Of a stretch of DNA of 64,000 bases, positions 45,665 to 54,015 are shown piece after piece. This DNA comes from Pseudomonas sp. p1(2021b) (GTDB taxonomy: Bacteria > Pseudomonadota > Gammaproteobacteria > Pseudomonadales > Pseudomonadaceae), in the NCBI RefSeq assembly GCF_020151015.1, contig NZ_CP083746.1, forward strand, positions 3,687,001-3,751,000, given 5' to 3'. The notes under the pieces are model-generated. The model searched no databases, was not told the DNA's origin, and worked only from the letters and a program-made list of their open reading frames with translations. Within the stretch, counting starts at the first letter, position 1, and each line of letters begins with the position of its first letter. The position numbers and the translations under genes were made by a program.

Positions 45665-46702
45665 AGAGGGAGACATAGGATAGTCAACACCCTTAGCTCG
45701 TTCTTTCTCCCGATACCAATAAAAATGCGCTCTATTCTGCTCCCAATAGAAAGCCCAAAGCTTTCCCAAGTCCGTTCTCTTGTTTTGATTATTTTCAATT
45801 TCATTGACGGCATAGGGACGAATATAGCGACTGACTCGATCCGACCGAGCAACCAATAAACCCGTCATGCTCTCATATATCGTGGGAACGACCTGATCAT
45901 TCTGCAAACCAGCAGTCCCTGGCTTGCGATATAAATCACGCACTACGTCACCATCCTCACTCACGATCAACGCTTGCGGAACAGTCGGATTCTCCTCAAA
46001 GAATGTAAAAAGCCGCTCAATCATAGTTTGAGCATGACTGGTATTCTCGTCGTCCTGCCAGAGAAAAAGGGTCACTCCCAACGTCGCAGCATTACGGCCA
46101 GCGCCAATCAGATTAGCGGCCTTATATCCATCTGGATATGGATTAGGCGGCCCTAGCGCAAAAACAGGAATGGGCCAATAGGCCACGGACTCGCCCGCGG
46201 AATGCTTGAATGCGAAGCGAACTTTTATTTCGCTAGAAATGCGCCTAGATGCCAAAGAATCCGTATACTCTTTAGGATCAACTGAATAAACCGAAGAGAA
46301 ATTATCATTTTTATCTTTGATAAATCCCCATATCCTAGACTGAGCATCCCGATGGATTGCCACACCTACCCCACGCATTTCCAGTGCATATGTTTTTACG
46401 GAAACAGACTCCTGCTCCGATAGTGCTGCTATAAGCTCAGCTCTATTCGCAGCCTGTTTTTCCCTCTCCTTCGCTAGTGCATTGAGCCACCAATGAATGC
46501 TGAAAATCACCGCAACGACACCGACGATTGAGGAGATGCCCAAAGCTAACAAGGGTTTAACATCACGATGGGCCATACCTAACTCCTGCGCCTTCCCATA
46601 CACCACTATCAAAAAACCAACCCACAACACACTCAACACACCAAACAAACAGAAATAAATCTTGAACCCTGGGCGCACGCGCTCCTTCACTTGACTCATC
46701 AT
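45041..46702 (-). CDS. DUF2875 / Tla3-like type VI adaptor (copy C)
   Basis: The first of the three paralogues after tle3. From ATG 46702 it is 553 residues with two membrane helices (IYFCLFGVLSVLWVGFLIVVY and then PLLALGISSIVGVVAVIFSIHWWL). A second start (ATG 46576, with CAGGAGTTAGGT before it) would give exactly 511 residues, as in copies A and B; which is used is open. The middle differs most from the others (WEQNRAHFYWYREKERAKGVDYPMSPSMSTAYW). The start is 7 bp after the tle3 stop. By family it should escort Tle3 to the spike. Confidence 0.87.
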   Translation of the reverse strand: MMSQVKERVRPGFKIYFCLFGVLSVLWVGFLIVVYGKAQELGMAHRDVKPLLALGISSIVGVVAVIFSIHWWLNALAKEREKQAANRAELIAALSEQESVSVKTYALEMRGVGVAIHRDAQSRIWGFIKDKNDNFSSVYSVDPKEYTDSLASRRISSEIKVRFAFKHSAGESVAYWPIPVFALGPPNPYPDGYKAANLIGAGRNAATLGVTLFLWQDDENTSHAQTMIERLFTFFEENPTVPQALIVSEDGDVVRDLYRKPGTAGLQNDQVVPTIYESMTGLLVARSDRVSRYIRPYAVNEIENNQNKRTDLGKLWAFYWEQNRAHFYWYREKERAKGVDYPMSPSMSTAYWQSKLPELWKTISNRGPGHFEPSPWLPVRWAQHQVDEFDASPVLGYLHRPIKVPMHDENGKRLKPALQAKALQAGWLEALDTLPKGHKPVRVFYDSTDNLEAEIALTNALHELNTDGHGLDIGNVEEGYDIGRRLGNTGVSSALVQINLACIASYLDGGTSAVVYAGADGSLTVQMVRPPDEARKEKNRKNRGVDPFSYGLP

Positions 46703-46709
46703 CACGTCT

Positions 46710-48722
46710 CTACCGCTTGTCAAAATCAGAAACTAAAGAGGGCAGAACTAATGGCACAACCTCAGAAGGAAAAAATCCTTCCTCATAATAGCCATAGCTA
46801 GCCTCCACAAACTTCCGAGCCTCATCGCTAATACGGGACCAACCAGGCAACTGACGAATTCGGAAGTACGCTTTATCATTCATTTTCCAATCCGCAATCG
46901 CCACCAACACCTCCCGCAACTCCGGATCATCCAGGCAATGCGCCTGTCCAATCGCAATATCCATCGCCGTCACCCACCGATGATTTTCCGGACTACGCAA
47001 CACGGCTGAGTGGTAACTATTTTTTTCCAGCACATCGAGCTCGACCCTCATCCGTGCTCGGATTTCGTTGGGTGTTTCCTCTCGCAGAATGTCGAAATAA
47101 TCCGGTGTGCCCAGCTTCCAGTTACCGTATTTGCGCTCTTGCTTGAGGGCGCCGGTCTGGTCGCCAGCTTCCTTGCCTTTGTTCCAGGCAGCGCGGGCTT
47201 TTTCCAGGTCGATCCGTGCCGGCACCGAAGCGATCTTCCGCCACTGGAAACGGGCCACCGGATTACCCAGGGCATTGCTGATGCTCACGTCGTCCGGCCT
47301 GTCGAGTCCGGATTGTTCAGGTGAGCCGGGTTGCGCCTCACCTCCGAACATGTGCGGTGCATGGGGTGGATTCAGCGGCTCGCCATTGATCAGGCGCTCT
47401 TCGCCCACGGCCATGCCCCCCTGGGAGGCAAAGCCCACGAACAGGTTGTTTCCTGGATAGCGGTGCTCACCCTTGGCGCGCAGCTTGTCCGGCCCGGCGG
47501 CTTCCCCCACCCGTACCGGCTTGCCGTTGCGATGGCGCTTGGTCCACAGCCGCTGGTAGAAGCGCAACGGGTGCAATGCCTGCATCGCGGGCGTCCCGTC
47601 CGGCAGGGTGTCCGGCACGCCGTAGGTGCCGATGCCCTTTACGTCATCCAGGGCCACGGTGGTGTCTTCCGGGCAGAAATACAGGTACACCTTGCCGCGG
47701 TTGTCCCGCTCGGGGAAAACGGTGAGGTTGCCGACCTTGTCCTTGCGTGAACCTTGGGTCGGCGACCAACGGGGGCCGGTGCGGCCGCCGTAGGTCTGGG
47801 GATCGCGCAATGCAGGTAAGGGCGGTTCGGGGTGAGGCGTGGCGGTGACCGCCTTGACGATACGCAGCAAGGTGGACAGCGTGTCGTGGTGCTTGGGCGT
47901 CACGTTCGGCAGCACGCTGTACGGCGTATCCACCATGATCAACGTGTCCGCGCAGCGCTGGCCTTTGTCCACCAGCATGGCCTGGGCCAGCAGGGTGATC
48001 AGGGTCCCTTGGCTGTGCCCGATGATGGTGATGGTCTCGTCGGGCGATACACGCCGGATCTCGCTGACGAGCATGGCCAGACGGGTGGCAGCCAGCACGA
48101 AATAACGACGATGAGGGCCCCTGCCCATGAACAAGGTATTGGGCAAGGCAAGTTGCGCCCCTTGACGCTTGAAGGCATCGAACCCCTTGCCATACATTTC
48201 CAGCAGATTGTTGGTGGCGTTCGCGAAGAAACCGCCGCCCTTGGCGAAATGCCTGTCCAGCCGGTTTTCGAACACGTCCTGGTACTGATCACGCAGCTTG
48301 ACGGGATTGTTCTCCTCGTCCCGTTTTATCTCCTCCGGTGCAGCGCGATATCCCCAGTAGAACGGGATCATCAGGCTACGGGTCTTGGGGTCGTCCGTGT
48401 CGCGCTTGTAGAGATACGTATCGGGATCGTCGAGCGCGGTCTTGTCATCGGTATCGCGCTCCTCGGGAGCGCGCTTCATGGCCTTTTGGTAAACGGTCCC
48501 ATACCGCCCCGCCTTCAGATCCGGCCGATCCAGGCGCTCGTTGACCCCTTGGCACAATCCCTCCTCCACCGACTCGTACGAAGCCCCCGGGTCGTTCACC
48601 CCGTGCAAGAAGATCACCACCCCCGGCAGGTCGGCGGGCACCTCCAGGCTGCGATCGGTATTCGCGTTGGGGATCAGGCGTGTCTTGCACCCCGCTACGA
48701 CACAGTGCTCGGCCCCCTTCAT
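46710..48722 (-). CDS. tle3: Tle3-type T6SS phospholipase effector (alpha/beta hydrolase + DUF3274)
   Basis: A 670-residue toxin of the T6SS lipase effector class 3. The hydrolase domain has the oxyanion strand VVIFLHGVND (35-44) and the nucleophile elbow GHSQG (235-239, Ser237). The C-terminal part, from about residue 390 (HPLRFYQRLWTKRHRNGKPVRVGE), fits DUF3274. Tle enzymes attack membrane phospholipids in target bacteria, acting in the periplasm. No signal peptide is present, as expected for spike delivery. It overlaps vgrG by 4 bp (ATGA). The last 120 codons are AT-richer than the rest. No immunity gene adjoins it. Confidence 0.88.
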   Translation of the reverse strand: MKGAEHCVVAGCKTRLIPNANTDRSLEVPADLPGVVIFLHGVNDPGASYESVEEGLCQGVNERLDRPDLKAGRYGTVYQKAMKRAPEERDTDDKTALDDPDTYLYKRDTDDPKTRSLMIPFYWGYRAAPEEIKRDEENNPVKLRDQYQDVFENRLDRHFAKGGGFFANATNNLLEMYGKGFDAFKRQGAQLALPNTLFMGRGPHRRYFVLAATRLAMLVSEIRRVSPDETITIIGHSQGTLITLLAQAMLVDKGQRCADTLIMVDTPYSVLPNVTPKHHDTLSTLLRIVKAVTATPHPEPPLPALRDPQTYGGRTGPRWSPTQGSRKDKVGNLTVFPERDNRGKVYLYFCPEDTTVALDDVKGIGTYGVPDTLPDGTPAMQALHPLRFYQRLWTKRHRNGKPVRVGEAAGPDKLRAKGEHRYPGNNLFVGFASQGGMAVGEERLINGEPLNPPHAPHMFGGEAQPGSPEQSGLDRPDDVSISNALGNPVARFQWRKIASVPARIDLEKARAAWNKGKEAGDQTGALKQERKYGNWKLGTPDYFDILREETPNEIRARMRVELDVLEKNSYHSAVLRSPENHRWVTAMDIAIGQAHCLDDPELREVLVAIADWKMNDKAYFRIRQLPGWSRISDEARKFVEASYGYYEEGFFPSEVVPLVLPSLVSDFDKR

Positions 48723-51274
48723 TGCGCGCCTCCTTTCGAGCCGTTGTCACGTAGCGCAGCCACCTGGGCCTGGTGCATCTGGTCGCGCTCGACGCGCTCG
48801 GTCCGGCCGCTGGCGTCGGTACGGCCCTGCACGGTGCTGCCGTCCTCCAGCGTGATCCGGTAGGCGTGGCTGGCTGCCAGGCGGACACTGTCCTCGGCAT
48901 GCCCCGCGTAGTGGAACAGCAGGCGCTGGGCCGCCGGGTCGCGGCTGAAGACCGGGGCTTGGGCAGCATCGGTGCCGGGGCCGGTCCAGTCATGCTCGCT
49001 GGCCTTCACCGTGACCTTGCCCTGGGTACCGATCTCGATGCCGCCCCCGATCTTGATGTAGCTGCCGTCGTCCGCCACCAGGCGGATGGTGGGCGCGGTG
49101 ACCACGACCTCGCCTTCAACGGCCGAGAAGCGCAGGTTCTTTTGTGCATCGAGGGCGATGTCGTCGTCCTGGGCCTGGACCTGCACCTTGCCGCGGTTGG
49201 CAATGGCGCTGATGCCGCCGTCCTGAGCGAAGGCGCTGATTCCCTGGCCGGCTTGCAGGCGCATGGCGCCGCCACTGGTGAGCTGCAGGTTGTCCTGGGC
49301 AGTGGTGTCATGGTTCCCGCCGGCGTAGTGCAGCTGCGAACGCGGGGTCGCGCTGGCGATCCCGGCCTCGCCAGCCAGCGCCAACAACGGATCGCCCGTC
49401 GCGTCGCTGTCCGCAGCCGGCCATTGCGCCAGGGCCTGGCGCACGGCATCGCTCCCTTGGCTGTCCACCGCCTCGCCACCGCGCGCCGCAGCAGTCTGGC
49501 CCAAGGCCCTGAACAGCTCGCCACATTCAGCCAGCAGTTGCAGCAGCTCCTGGCGGTCCAGTTGCGCCCCCGTGGCGTCGCGGCGCGCATAGGTGGTCAG
49601 CAGCATGCCTTGGGCGGCACGCAGGGCGATGGCGGCATCGGTGCGCAACTCGGCACCGCTGCCACGGGGCTGGGCACGCCCGTCGGTGCGCGGCGTGGTG
49701 AGCTTACCCAGGTTCAACGCGGTGGCCTGGTGGGTACTGGCCAGGCGGGTGCGCACTGCGCCCGACGTGTCATCGAAGAGCAACTCGTTGAAGCCGCGCC
49801 CCTTGTGCTCCTGAGTGCGGATACCCGACAACGCCCGGTTGCCCGGCAGGCCAACGGTCTTGCTGAAGCGCGGCGGAACCTGGTCGACGTTGTACAACGC
49901 CGCCGTGACCACTGGCCGATCGATGTCACCGGCCATGAACGAAACCAGCACCTCCTGGCCGATGCGTGGCACGAACTGGTGACCGAAACCACTGCCGGCG
50001 CTGGGCATCGCCACCCTCAGCCAGGTGGTACCCTCCGGCAGGCTGTCACCTCGCTGCCAGGGAAAGCGGACCTGGACCCGCGCCAGCTCATCGGTGAACA
50101 CCTCTTCGCCCTCCGGGCCCACCACGATGGCGCTGAGCGGCCCGTTGATGGTGGGGCGCGGCACGCTGAGGGGGGGCCGGTAAGGGATTTTCTTGCGGAT
50201 ACAGACGAAATCGTTGTGGTAGTCGGCAGGCTGGTCCGTCAGGTAGTTGTTACAGCCGCGATGCACCACCGACAGCAGCAGGAACTCGCGCTCGGCCTGC
50301 GCCTCGCGGTCGTGGTCGAAATGCCCGGTCAACTCGAAGGTGTAGCCTGGGCGCATGGCCCGGCAGGTGCTGCTGCCGCGAAAGGTCTTGGCCTGGGCTT
50401 CGATGGCCTCCAGGCGGTTGCGCACCAGCAGGTTGCCTTCGTCCACGGTGCGGTGACTGCGGGCGCCCAGGAACTCATAGACCTCGTAACGCCCGCAGTT
50501 ACCCTGCTCGTTCAAGGTGTCCATCTGGATAGGCAGCCGATTGCGAGGTTGCTTGTAGTCGAAGGTCTGCAGGGCCATCCTGCCCGGCTGCAGTTCCCGT
50601 TGGCTGTGCCATTGGGTGATCGAATCGGTGGGCTCGGTGACGCAGGCACTGTGGTAACGGACCTGCGGTTGCTCGGCCAGCGGCCCCAGCATCTGGGAGC
50701 AGTCGGTGATGATCAGGGTATGGCCGTCGGCGGTATGCTCGAAATAGAAGACCAACCCCTCCTGCTCCATCAAGCGCATCACGAAGGCAAGGTCCGTTTC
50801 ACGGTATTGGGTGAGGTAGCTGTGGGGCTCGAGGGCGTGATACAGGCGGAACTCGAAGCGTGCCAAAGCCCCGTAGTGGGCCAGGACTGTGCCGATCACC
50901 GTTTCCACGGTTTGGCCCTGGAAGATGCGCGAGTCGATGCGCCGCGTCAGCATCCACAGCCAAGGCTGCAACTTCGCCTGGTAGTAGGCCAGCCCACCAT
51001 CGCTGCCTTGCAGACTGAACGCAGTGATATGGCCATGGATATAACGGGTGCCGCCGCCGACCAGTTCTATTTCCAACTTCGCCGGCTGGCCGATCAGCGA
51101 CTTGAGTTCGATGCAGGCGTCCTGACTGAGTAACCACAACTCGAAACCGGACAGCGTGCACAGCCCTTCGTTGCCGCTGAAACGCTCGAGCAGCAAGGCC
51201 TGCTCGCCATCGAGGGGCGTGGTCAGTTTGATCAGTCGGCGGTGTTGAGGCGAAAACACCCGTTCTAAGTCCAT
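48719..51274 (-). CDS. vgrG: VgrG spike protein with DUF2345 and a C-terminal extension
   Basis: An 851-residue type VI spike. The gp27-like part (FSPQHRRLIKLTTPLDGEQALLLERFSGNEGL, EGLVFYFEHTADGHTLII) is followed by the gp5-like OB fold (AIVVGPEGEEVFTDELARVQVRFPWQRGDS..TWLRVAMPSAGSGFGHQFVPRIGQEVLVSFMAGDIDRPVV). Next come a DUF2345 helix of short repeats (about 570-760), and a last ~75 residues (FHYAGHAEDSVRLAASHAYRITLEDGSTVQGRTDASGRTERV) that look like a small beta domain of the transthyretin-like kind. There is no HExxH protease domain as in VgrG2b. Start ATG 51274; GTG 51280 is also possible. Confidence 0.93.
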   Translation of the reverse strand: MDLERVFSPQHRRLIKLTTPLDGEQALLLERFSGNEGLCTLSGFELWLLSQDACIELKSLIGQPAKLEIELVGGGTRYIHGHITAFSLQGSDGGLAYYQAKLQPWLWMLTRRIDSRIFQGQTVETVIGTVLAHYGALARFEFRLYHALEPHSYLTQYRETDLAFVMRLMEQEGLVFYFEHTADGHTLIITDCSQMLGPLAEQPQVRYHSACVTEPTDSITQWHSQRELQPGRMALQTFDYKQPRNRLPIQMDTLNEQGNCGRYEVYEFLGARSHRTVDEGNLLVRNRLEAIEAQAKTFRGSSTCRAMRPGYTFELTGHFDHDREAQAEREFLLLSVVHRGCNNYLTDQPADYHNDFVCIRKKIPYRPPLSVPRPTINGPLSAIVVGPEGEEVFTDELARVQVRFPWQRGDSLPEGTTWLRVAMPSAGSGFGHQFVPRIGQEVLVSFMAGDIDRPVVTAALYNVDQVPPRFSKTVGLPGNRALSGIRTQEHKGRGFNELLFDDTSGAVRTRLASTHQATALNLGKLTTPRTDGRAQPRGSGAELRTDAAIALRAAQGMLLTTYARRDATGAQLDRQELLQLLAECGELFRALGQTAAARGGEAVDSQGSDAVRQALAQWPAADSDATGDPLLALAGEAGIASATPRSQLHYAGGNHDTTAQDNLQLTSGGAMRLQAGQGISAFAQDGGISAIANRGKVQVQAQDDDIALDAQKNLRFSAVEGEVVVTAPTIRLVADDGSYIKIGGGIEIGTQGKVTVKASEHDWTGPGTDAAQAPVFSRDPAAQRLLFHYAGHAEDSVRLAASHAYRITLEDGSTVQGRTDASGRTERVERDQMHQAQVAALRDNGSKGGAQ

Positions 51275-51609
51275 TTGCACTTTACTCTACTCGACCGTGA
51301 AAGAGGCAATGAAAACGCCCTCTATTTTTATCACGCGAATATCCAAGCGCAACCAACTTATATTTCATTTCAAAGTTTTAATAAAAGCAGGAAAGTTCCT
51401 ACACAAGGAAACAATCAACAAACAAAAACAACCGGAAATTAAACAGCGAGAAAACTTTTGACAACAAATCAACGAAAAACAAACAATTGAATAGTTGACC
51501 TGTTCTACCAGGAAGTGCTGAGGCACGCTTGCCCCGAACGCATTAAGCATTGGCCAGCGCCGGAAGACTTGGTTAAGGTCAGCCCATCCCGCTTCCACCA
51601 GGCCGTACC
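51275..51609. other. AT-rich divergent regulatory gap between vgrG and a LysR gene
   Basis: The 335-bp gap has no gene and is far more AT-rich than the flanks. On the minus strand TATAAG (51357-51362) could be the -10 of the vgrG cassette, with a poor -35. On the plus strand a promoter is noted separately. Low GC in a promoter region of a type VI cassette suggests silencing by H-NS-like (MvaT) proteins, as inference. Confidence 0.5.
51458..51487 (+). promoter_or_regulatory. Candidate promoter for the LysR gene, TTGACA-N18-AACAAT
   Basis: A perfect -35 TTGACA (51458-51463) and a weak -10 AACAAT (51482-51487) at 18 bp lie 120 bp upstream of the LysR start. Confidence 0.35.
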
Positions 51610-52500
51610 ATGGACATCAAGCAGCTCAAGTTCCTCATCGCCCTCGACCAGACCCGTCACTTCGGCCAGGCCGCAGCGCTGTGCCATATCACCCAGCCGA
51701 CCCTGTCCATGCGCCTGCGCAACCTGGAGGACGAACTGGACCTGGTGCTGGTCAAGCGTGGCCAGCGCTTCGAAGGCTTCACCGAGGCCGGCGAGCGCAT
51801 CCTGGCCTGGGCCCGCACCTTGCTCGCCGCCCACGATGGGTTGCAGGCCGAGGCCGCCAGCTGCCGCGGCCAGGTGGTCGGCAGCCTACGCCTGGGCACC
51901 GTGCCGCTGGCCAGCTTCAACCCTATGCAGCTTTTGCTGCCGCTGCGCGAGACGTTTCCGGAGCTGCACTTTCAACTCAGTTCGCTGAGCTCCGAGCAGA
52001 TCATCGATGGGCTCAGCCGCAACCAGCTGGACCTTGGTATCTGCTACCTGGACCAAGTCAATGCCAGCTTCTTCGAAGTGATCGAGCTGGGCACCACCAC
52101 CATGGGCCTGCTGCACGACACCCGCTATTTCAGCTTCGACACGCCCGAGCTGCGCTGGGAAGCCTTGGCCGACCTGCCCCTGGGCCTGCTGAGCAAAGGT
52201 ATGCACTATCGCCAGTCGCTGGACCTGAGCCTGCGTAGCCGCGGCCTGGAGCCGGCTGCAGTGCTGGAGAGCGATTCCACCTTCCAGCTGATCCAGGCCG
52301 TCAATACCGGCATGTGCTGTACGGTCATGCCACTGGACTGCGGGCTGGAGGATTTGTCCGACCACATGCGCATCGTGCCGATCGTCGATGCCAGCATCCA
52401 CAGCCCGGTCGGCCTGCTGCTGCGCCGCAGCGAGCCACGCTCGGCGATTGCCGAGCAATGTTTCGCCGAGGCCAAGGCGTTGCTCACCGCCACGGCCTGA
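51610..52500 (+). CDS. LysR family transcriptional regulator
   Basis: A 296-residue LTTR with HTH (MDIKQLKFLIALDQTRHFGQAAALCHITQPTLSMRLRNLEDELDLVLVKRG) and effector domain from about residue 90 (GSLRLGTVPLASFNPMQLLLPLRETFPELHFQLSS). It lies divergent from vgrG and convergent with the MFS gene. Either could be its target; the divergent position favours the type VI cassette only weakly, since the island may have been inserted next to it. Confidence 0.88.
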   Translation: MDIKQLKFLIALDQTRHFGQAAALCHITQPTLSMRLRNLEDELDLVLVKRGQRFEGFTEAGERILAWARTLLAAHDGLQAEAASCRGQVVGSLRLGTVPLASFNPMQLLLPLRETFPELHFQLSSLSSEQIIDGLSRNQLDLGICYLDQVNASFFEVIELGTTTMGLLHDTRYFSFDTPELRWEALADLPLGLLSKGMHYRQSLDLSLRSRGLEPAAVLESDSTFQLIQAVNTGMCCTVMPLDCGLEDLSDHMRIVPIVDASIHSPVGLLLRRSEPRSAIAEQCFAEAKALLTATA

Positions 52501-52529
52501 GACTGGGTTCGGGGAGCGCTTCGCACTCC

Positions 52530-52618
52530 TTTCGCGGCACAAGGCCGCTCCTACCGAGCCAGCGCGAGACCTGTAGGAGCGGCCTTGTGCCGCGAAAGGG
52601 CTGCGCAGCAGCCCCATG
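52530..52618. repeat. Facing REP pair
   Basis: CCTTTCGCGGCACAAGGCCG and its complement, then a GGGCTGCGCAGCAGCCC hairpin, between the convergent LysR and MFS genes. This intact pair is the model for the one split by the IS element at 59.1-60.3 kb. Confidence 0.8.
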
Positions 52619-52622
52619 GCCA

Positions 52623-53957
52623 TCAATGCCGAGCCAGCACCGCGTCCTCGGCACATCCGATAGGCTCCTCGTCGATCTGCGCCATGCTCAGCCGCGACGT
52701 CTCGCGCAGCATCAACGAACACACCGCCACCAGCGCCAGCGCCCCTGCCCCATACAACGCCACGCCCAGCGGGTCATGGTCGGTGAGGATCAGAATCGCC
52801 GTGGCGATACTCGAGGCCGTACCACCGCCCAGCGCCGCACCGATCTGGTAGCTGGCAGAGATCCCTGAGTAACGCATGCTGCGCGGGAACTGCTCGCCGA
52901 GGAACGCCGGGATCGGTCCCTGGGTCGCCCCCATCAGCAGGCCGGTCAGGCTGTAGGCGAACAGGGCGATGGCAAAGCTCTGCATGCCGACCAGGGCGAA
53001 GAAGGCGAACAGCCCCAGGGCCATGACCAATGCACCGAACACCATCACCGTGCGCCGGCCCAAGCGATCGGACAGATAGCCGAACAAAGGCGCCGACAGC
53101 ACGATGGCGATCGACAGGGTCAGGTCGAACATCAGTGCCTGGGTGCTGCCGTAGCCCACCTGGGTGGCGTAGGTCAGGAAGAATGTGCTGCCGATATAGG
53201 CGATGGTGCAGTAACCGAAGGCAATGCCGGTGCACAGCAGCAATTGCCGTGGCCGCTGGCGCAGCGCCTCGGCCAGAGGAGCACGTACCAGCTTGGCGGC
53301 AGGTGCCGCCAGTGGCGCTGGGGCCCTGAGGCGGGCATACAGGCCGATCAGCACCAGCGTGCCGCCGAGCCAGAACGGGATGCGCCAGGCAAAGGCCACC
53401 AGGTTGTCGTCGAAGGCCGCGCTGACGATCGCGAACACCGCAGCGCCGAGGATGCCGCCGACGCCGATGCCCATGCTCGTGAAGCTGCCCCATAACCCTC
53501 GCCTGCCTGGTGGTGCCGACTCGATGCCGAACAGCGCGGCACCACCCCACTCGCCGCCCGCGGCAAAACCCTGGACCAGGCGCAGCAGCACCAGCAGGAC
53601 CGGCGCCATCACGCCGATGCTGGCGTGGCTGGGCAGGCAGCCGATGAGGAAGGTGCTCAGGCCCATGAGCAGCAAGGTTGCCACCAGCACCTTCTGGCGG
53701 CCGATGCGGTCACCGAAGTGGCCGAAGACCAGCCCACCCAGGGGGCGTGCGAAAAAGCCGGCACCGAAGGCGCTGAAGGCCACCAGGGTCGCGGTCAGGT
53801 GGTCCATCTGCGGGAAGAACACCTGGGGAAACACCAGCGCCGCCGCCGTGCCATAGATGATGAAGTCATAGAACTCCAGCGCAGTGCCCAGGCCGGAGAC
53901 GCAGAAGGTCCGCAACGCAGACCGGGATGACGCAGGGTGGGAATGTTCCGCATGCAT
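52623..53957 (-). CDS. MHS-type MFS transporter
   Basis: A 444-residue twelve-helix permease of the metabolite:H+ symporter family (ProP/ShiA/KgtP-like). The family opening is FCVSGLGTALEFYDFIIYGTAAALVFPQVFFP. The loop motifs are FARPLGGLVFGHFGDRIGRQKVL and FGYLSDRLGRRTVMVFG. Likely takes up an organic acid or betaine-like compound. It follows the C45-type gene by 58 bp on the same strand, which suggests uptake of the compound that enzyme works on. Confidence 0.88.
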   Translation of the reverse strand: MHAEHSHPASSRSALRTFCVSGLGTALEFYDFIIYGTAAALVFPQVFFPQMDHLTATLVAFSAFGAGFFARPLGGLVFGHFGDRIGRQKVLVATLLLMGLSTFLIGCLPSHASIGVMAPVLLVLLRLVQGFAAGGEWGGAALFGIESAPPGRRGLWGSFTSMGIGVGGILGAAVFAIVSAAFDDNLVAFAWRIPFWLGGTLVLIGLYARLRAPAPLAAPAAKLVRAPLAEALRQRPRQLLLCTGIAFGYCTIAYIGSTFFLTYATQVGYGSTQALMFDLTLSIAIVLSAPLFGYLSDRLGRRTVMVFGALVMALGLFAFFALVGMQSFAIALFAYSLTGLLMGATQGPIPAFLGEQFPRSMRYSGISASYQIGAALGGGTASSIATAILILTDHDPLGVALYGAGALALVAVCSLMLRETSRLSMAQIDEEPIGCAEDAVLARH

Positions 53958-54015
53958 TGTTGTTGTTCTCGTTTTGCGGGTGCCGCCCCACGGCAGGCAG
54001 CGGCACCGGGTTGGC

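Noticed and set aside
46710..48722. Tle3 gene broken by its AT-rich 3' end
   Set aside because: The frame is continuous to a stop 7 bp before copy C and codes for an ordered helical C-terminus, so there is no sign of truncation.
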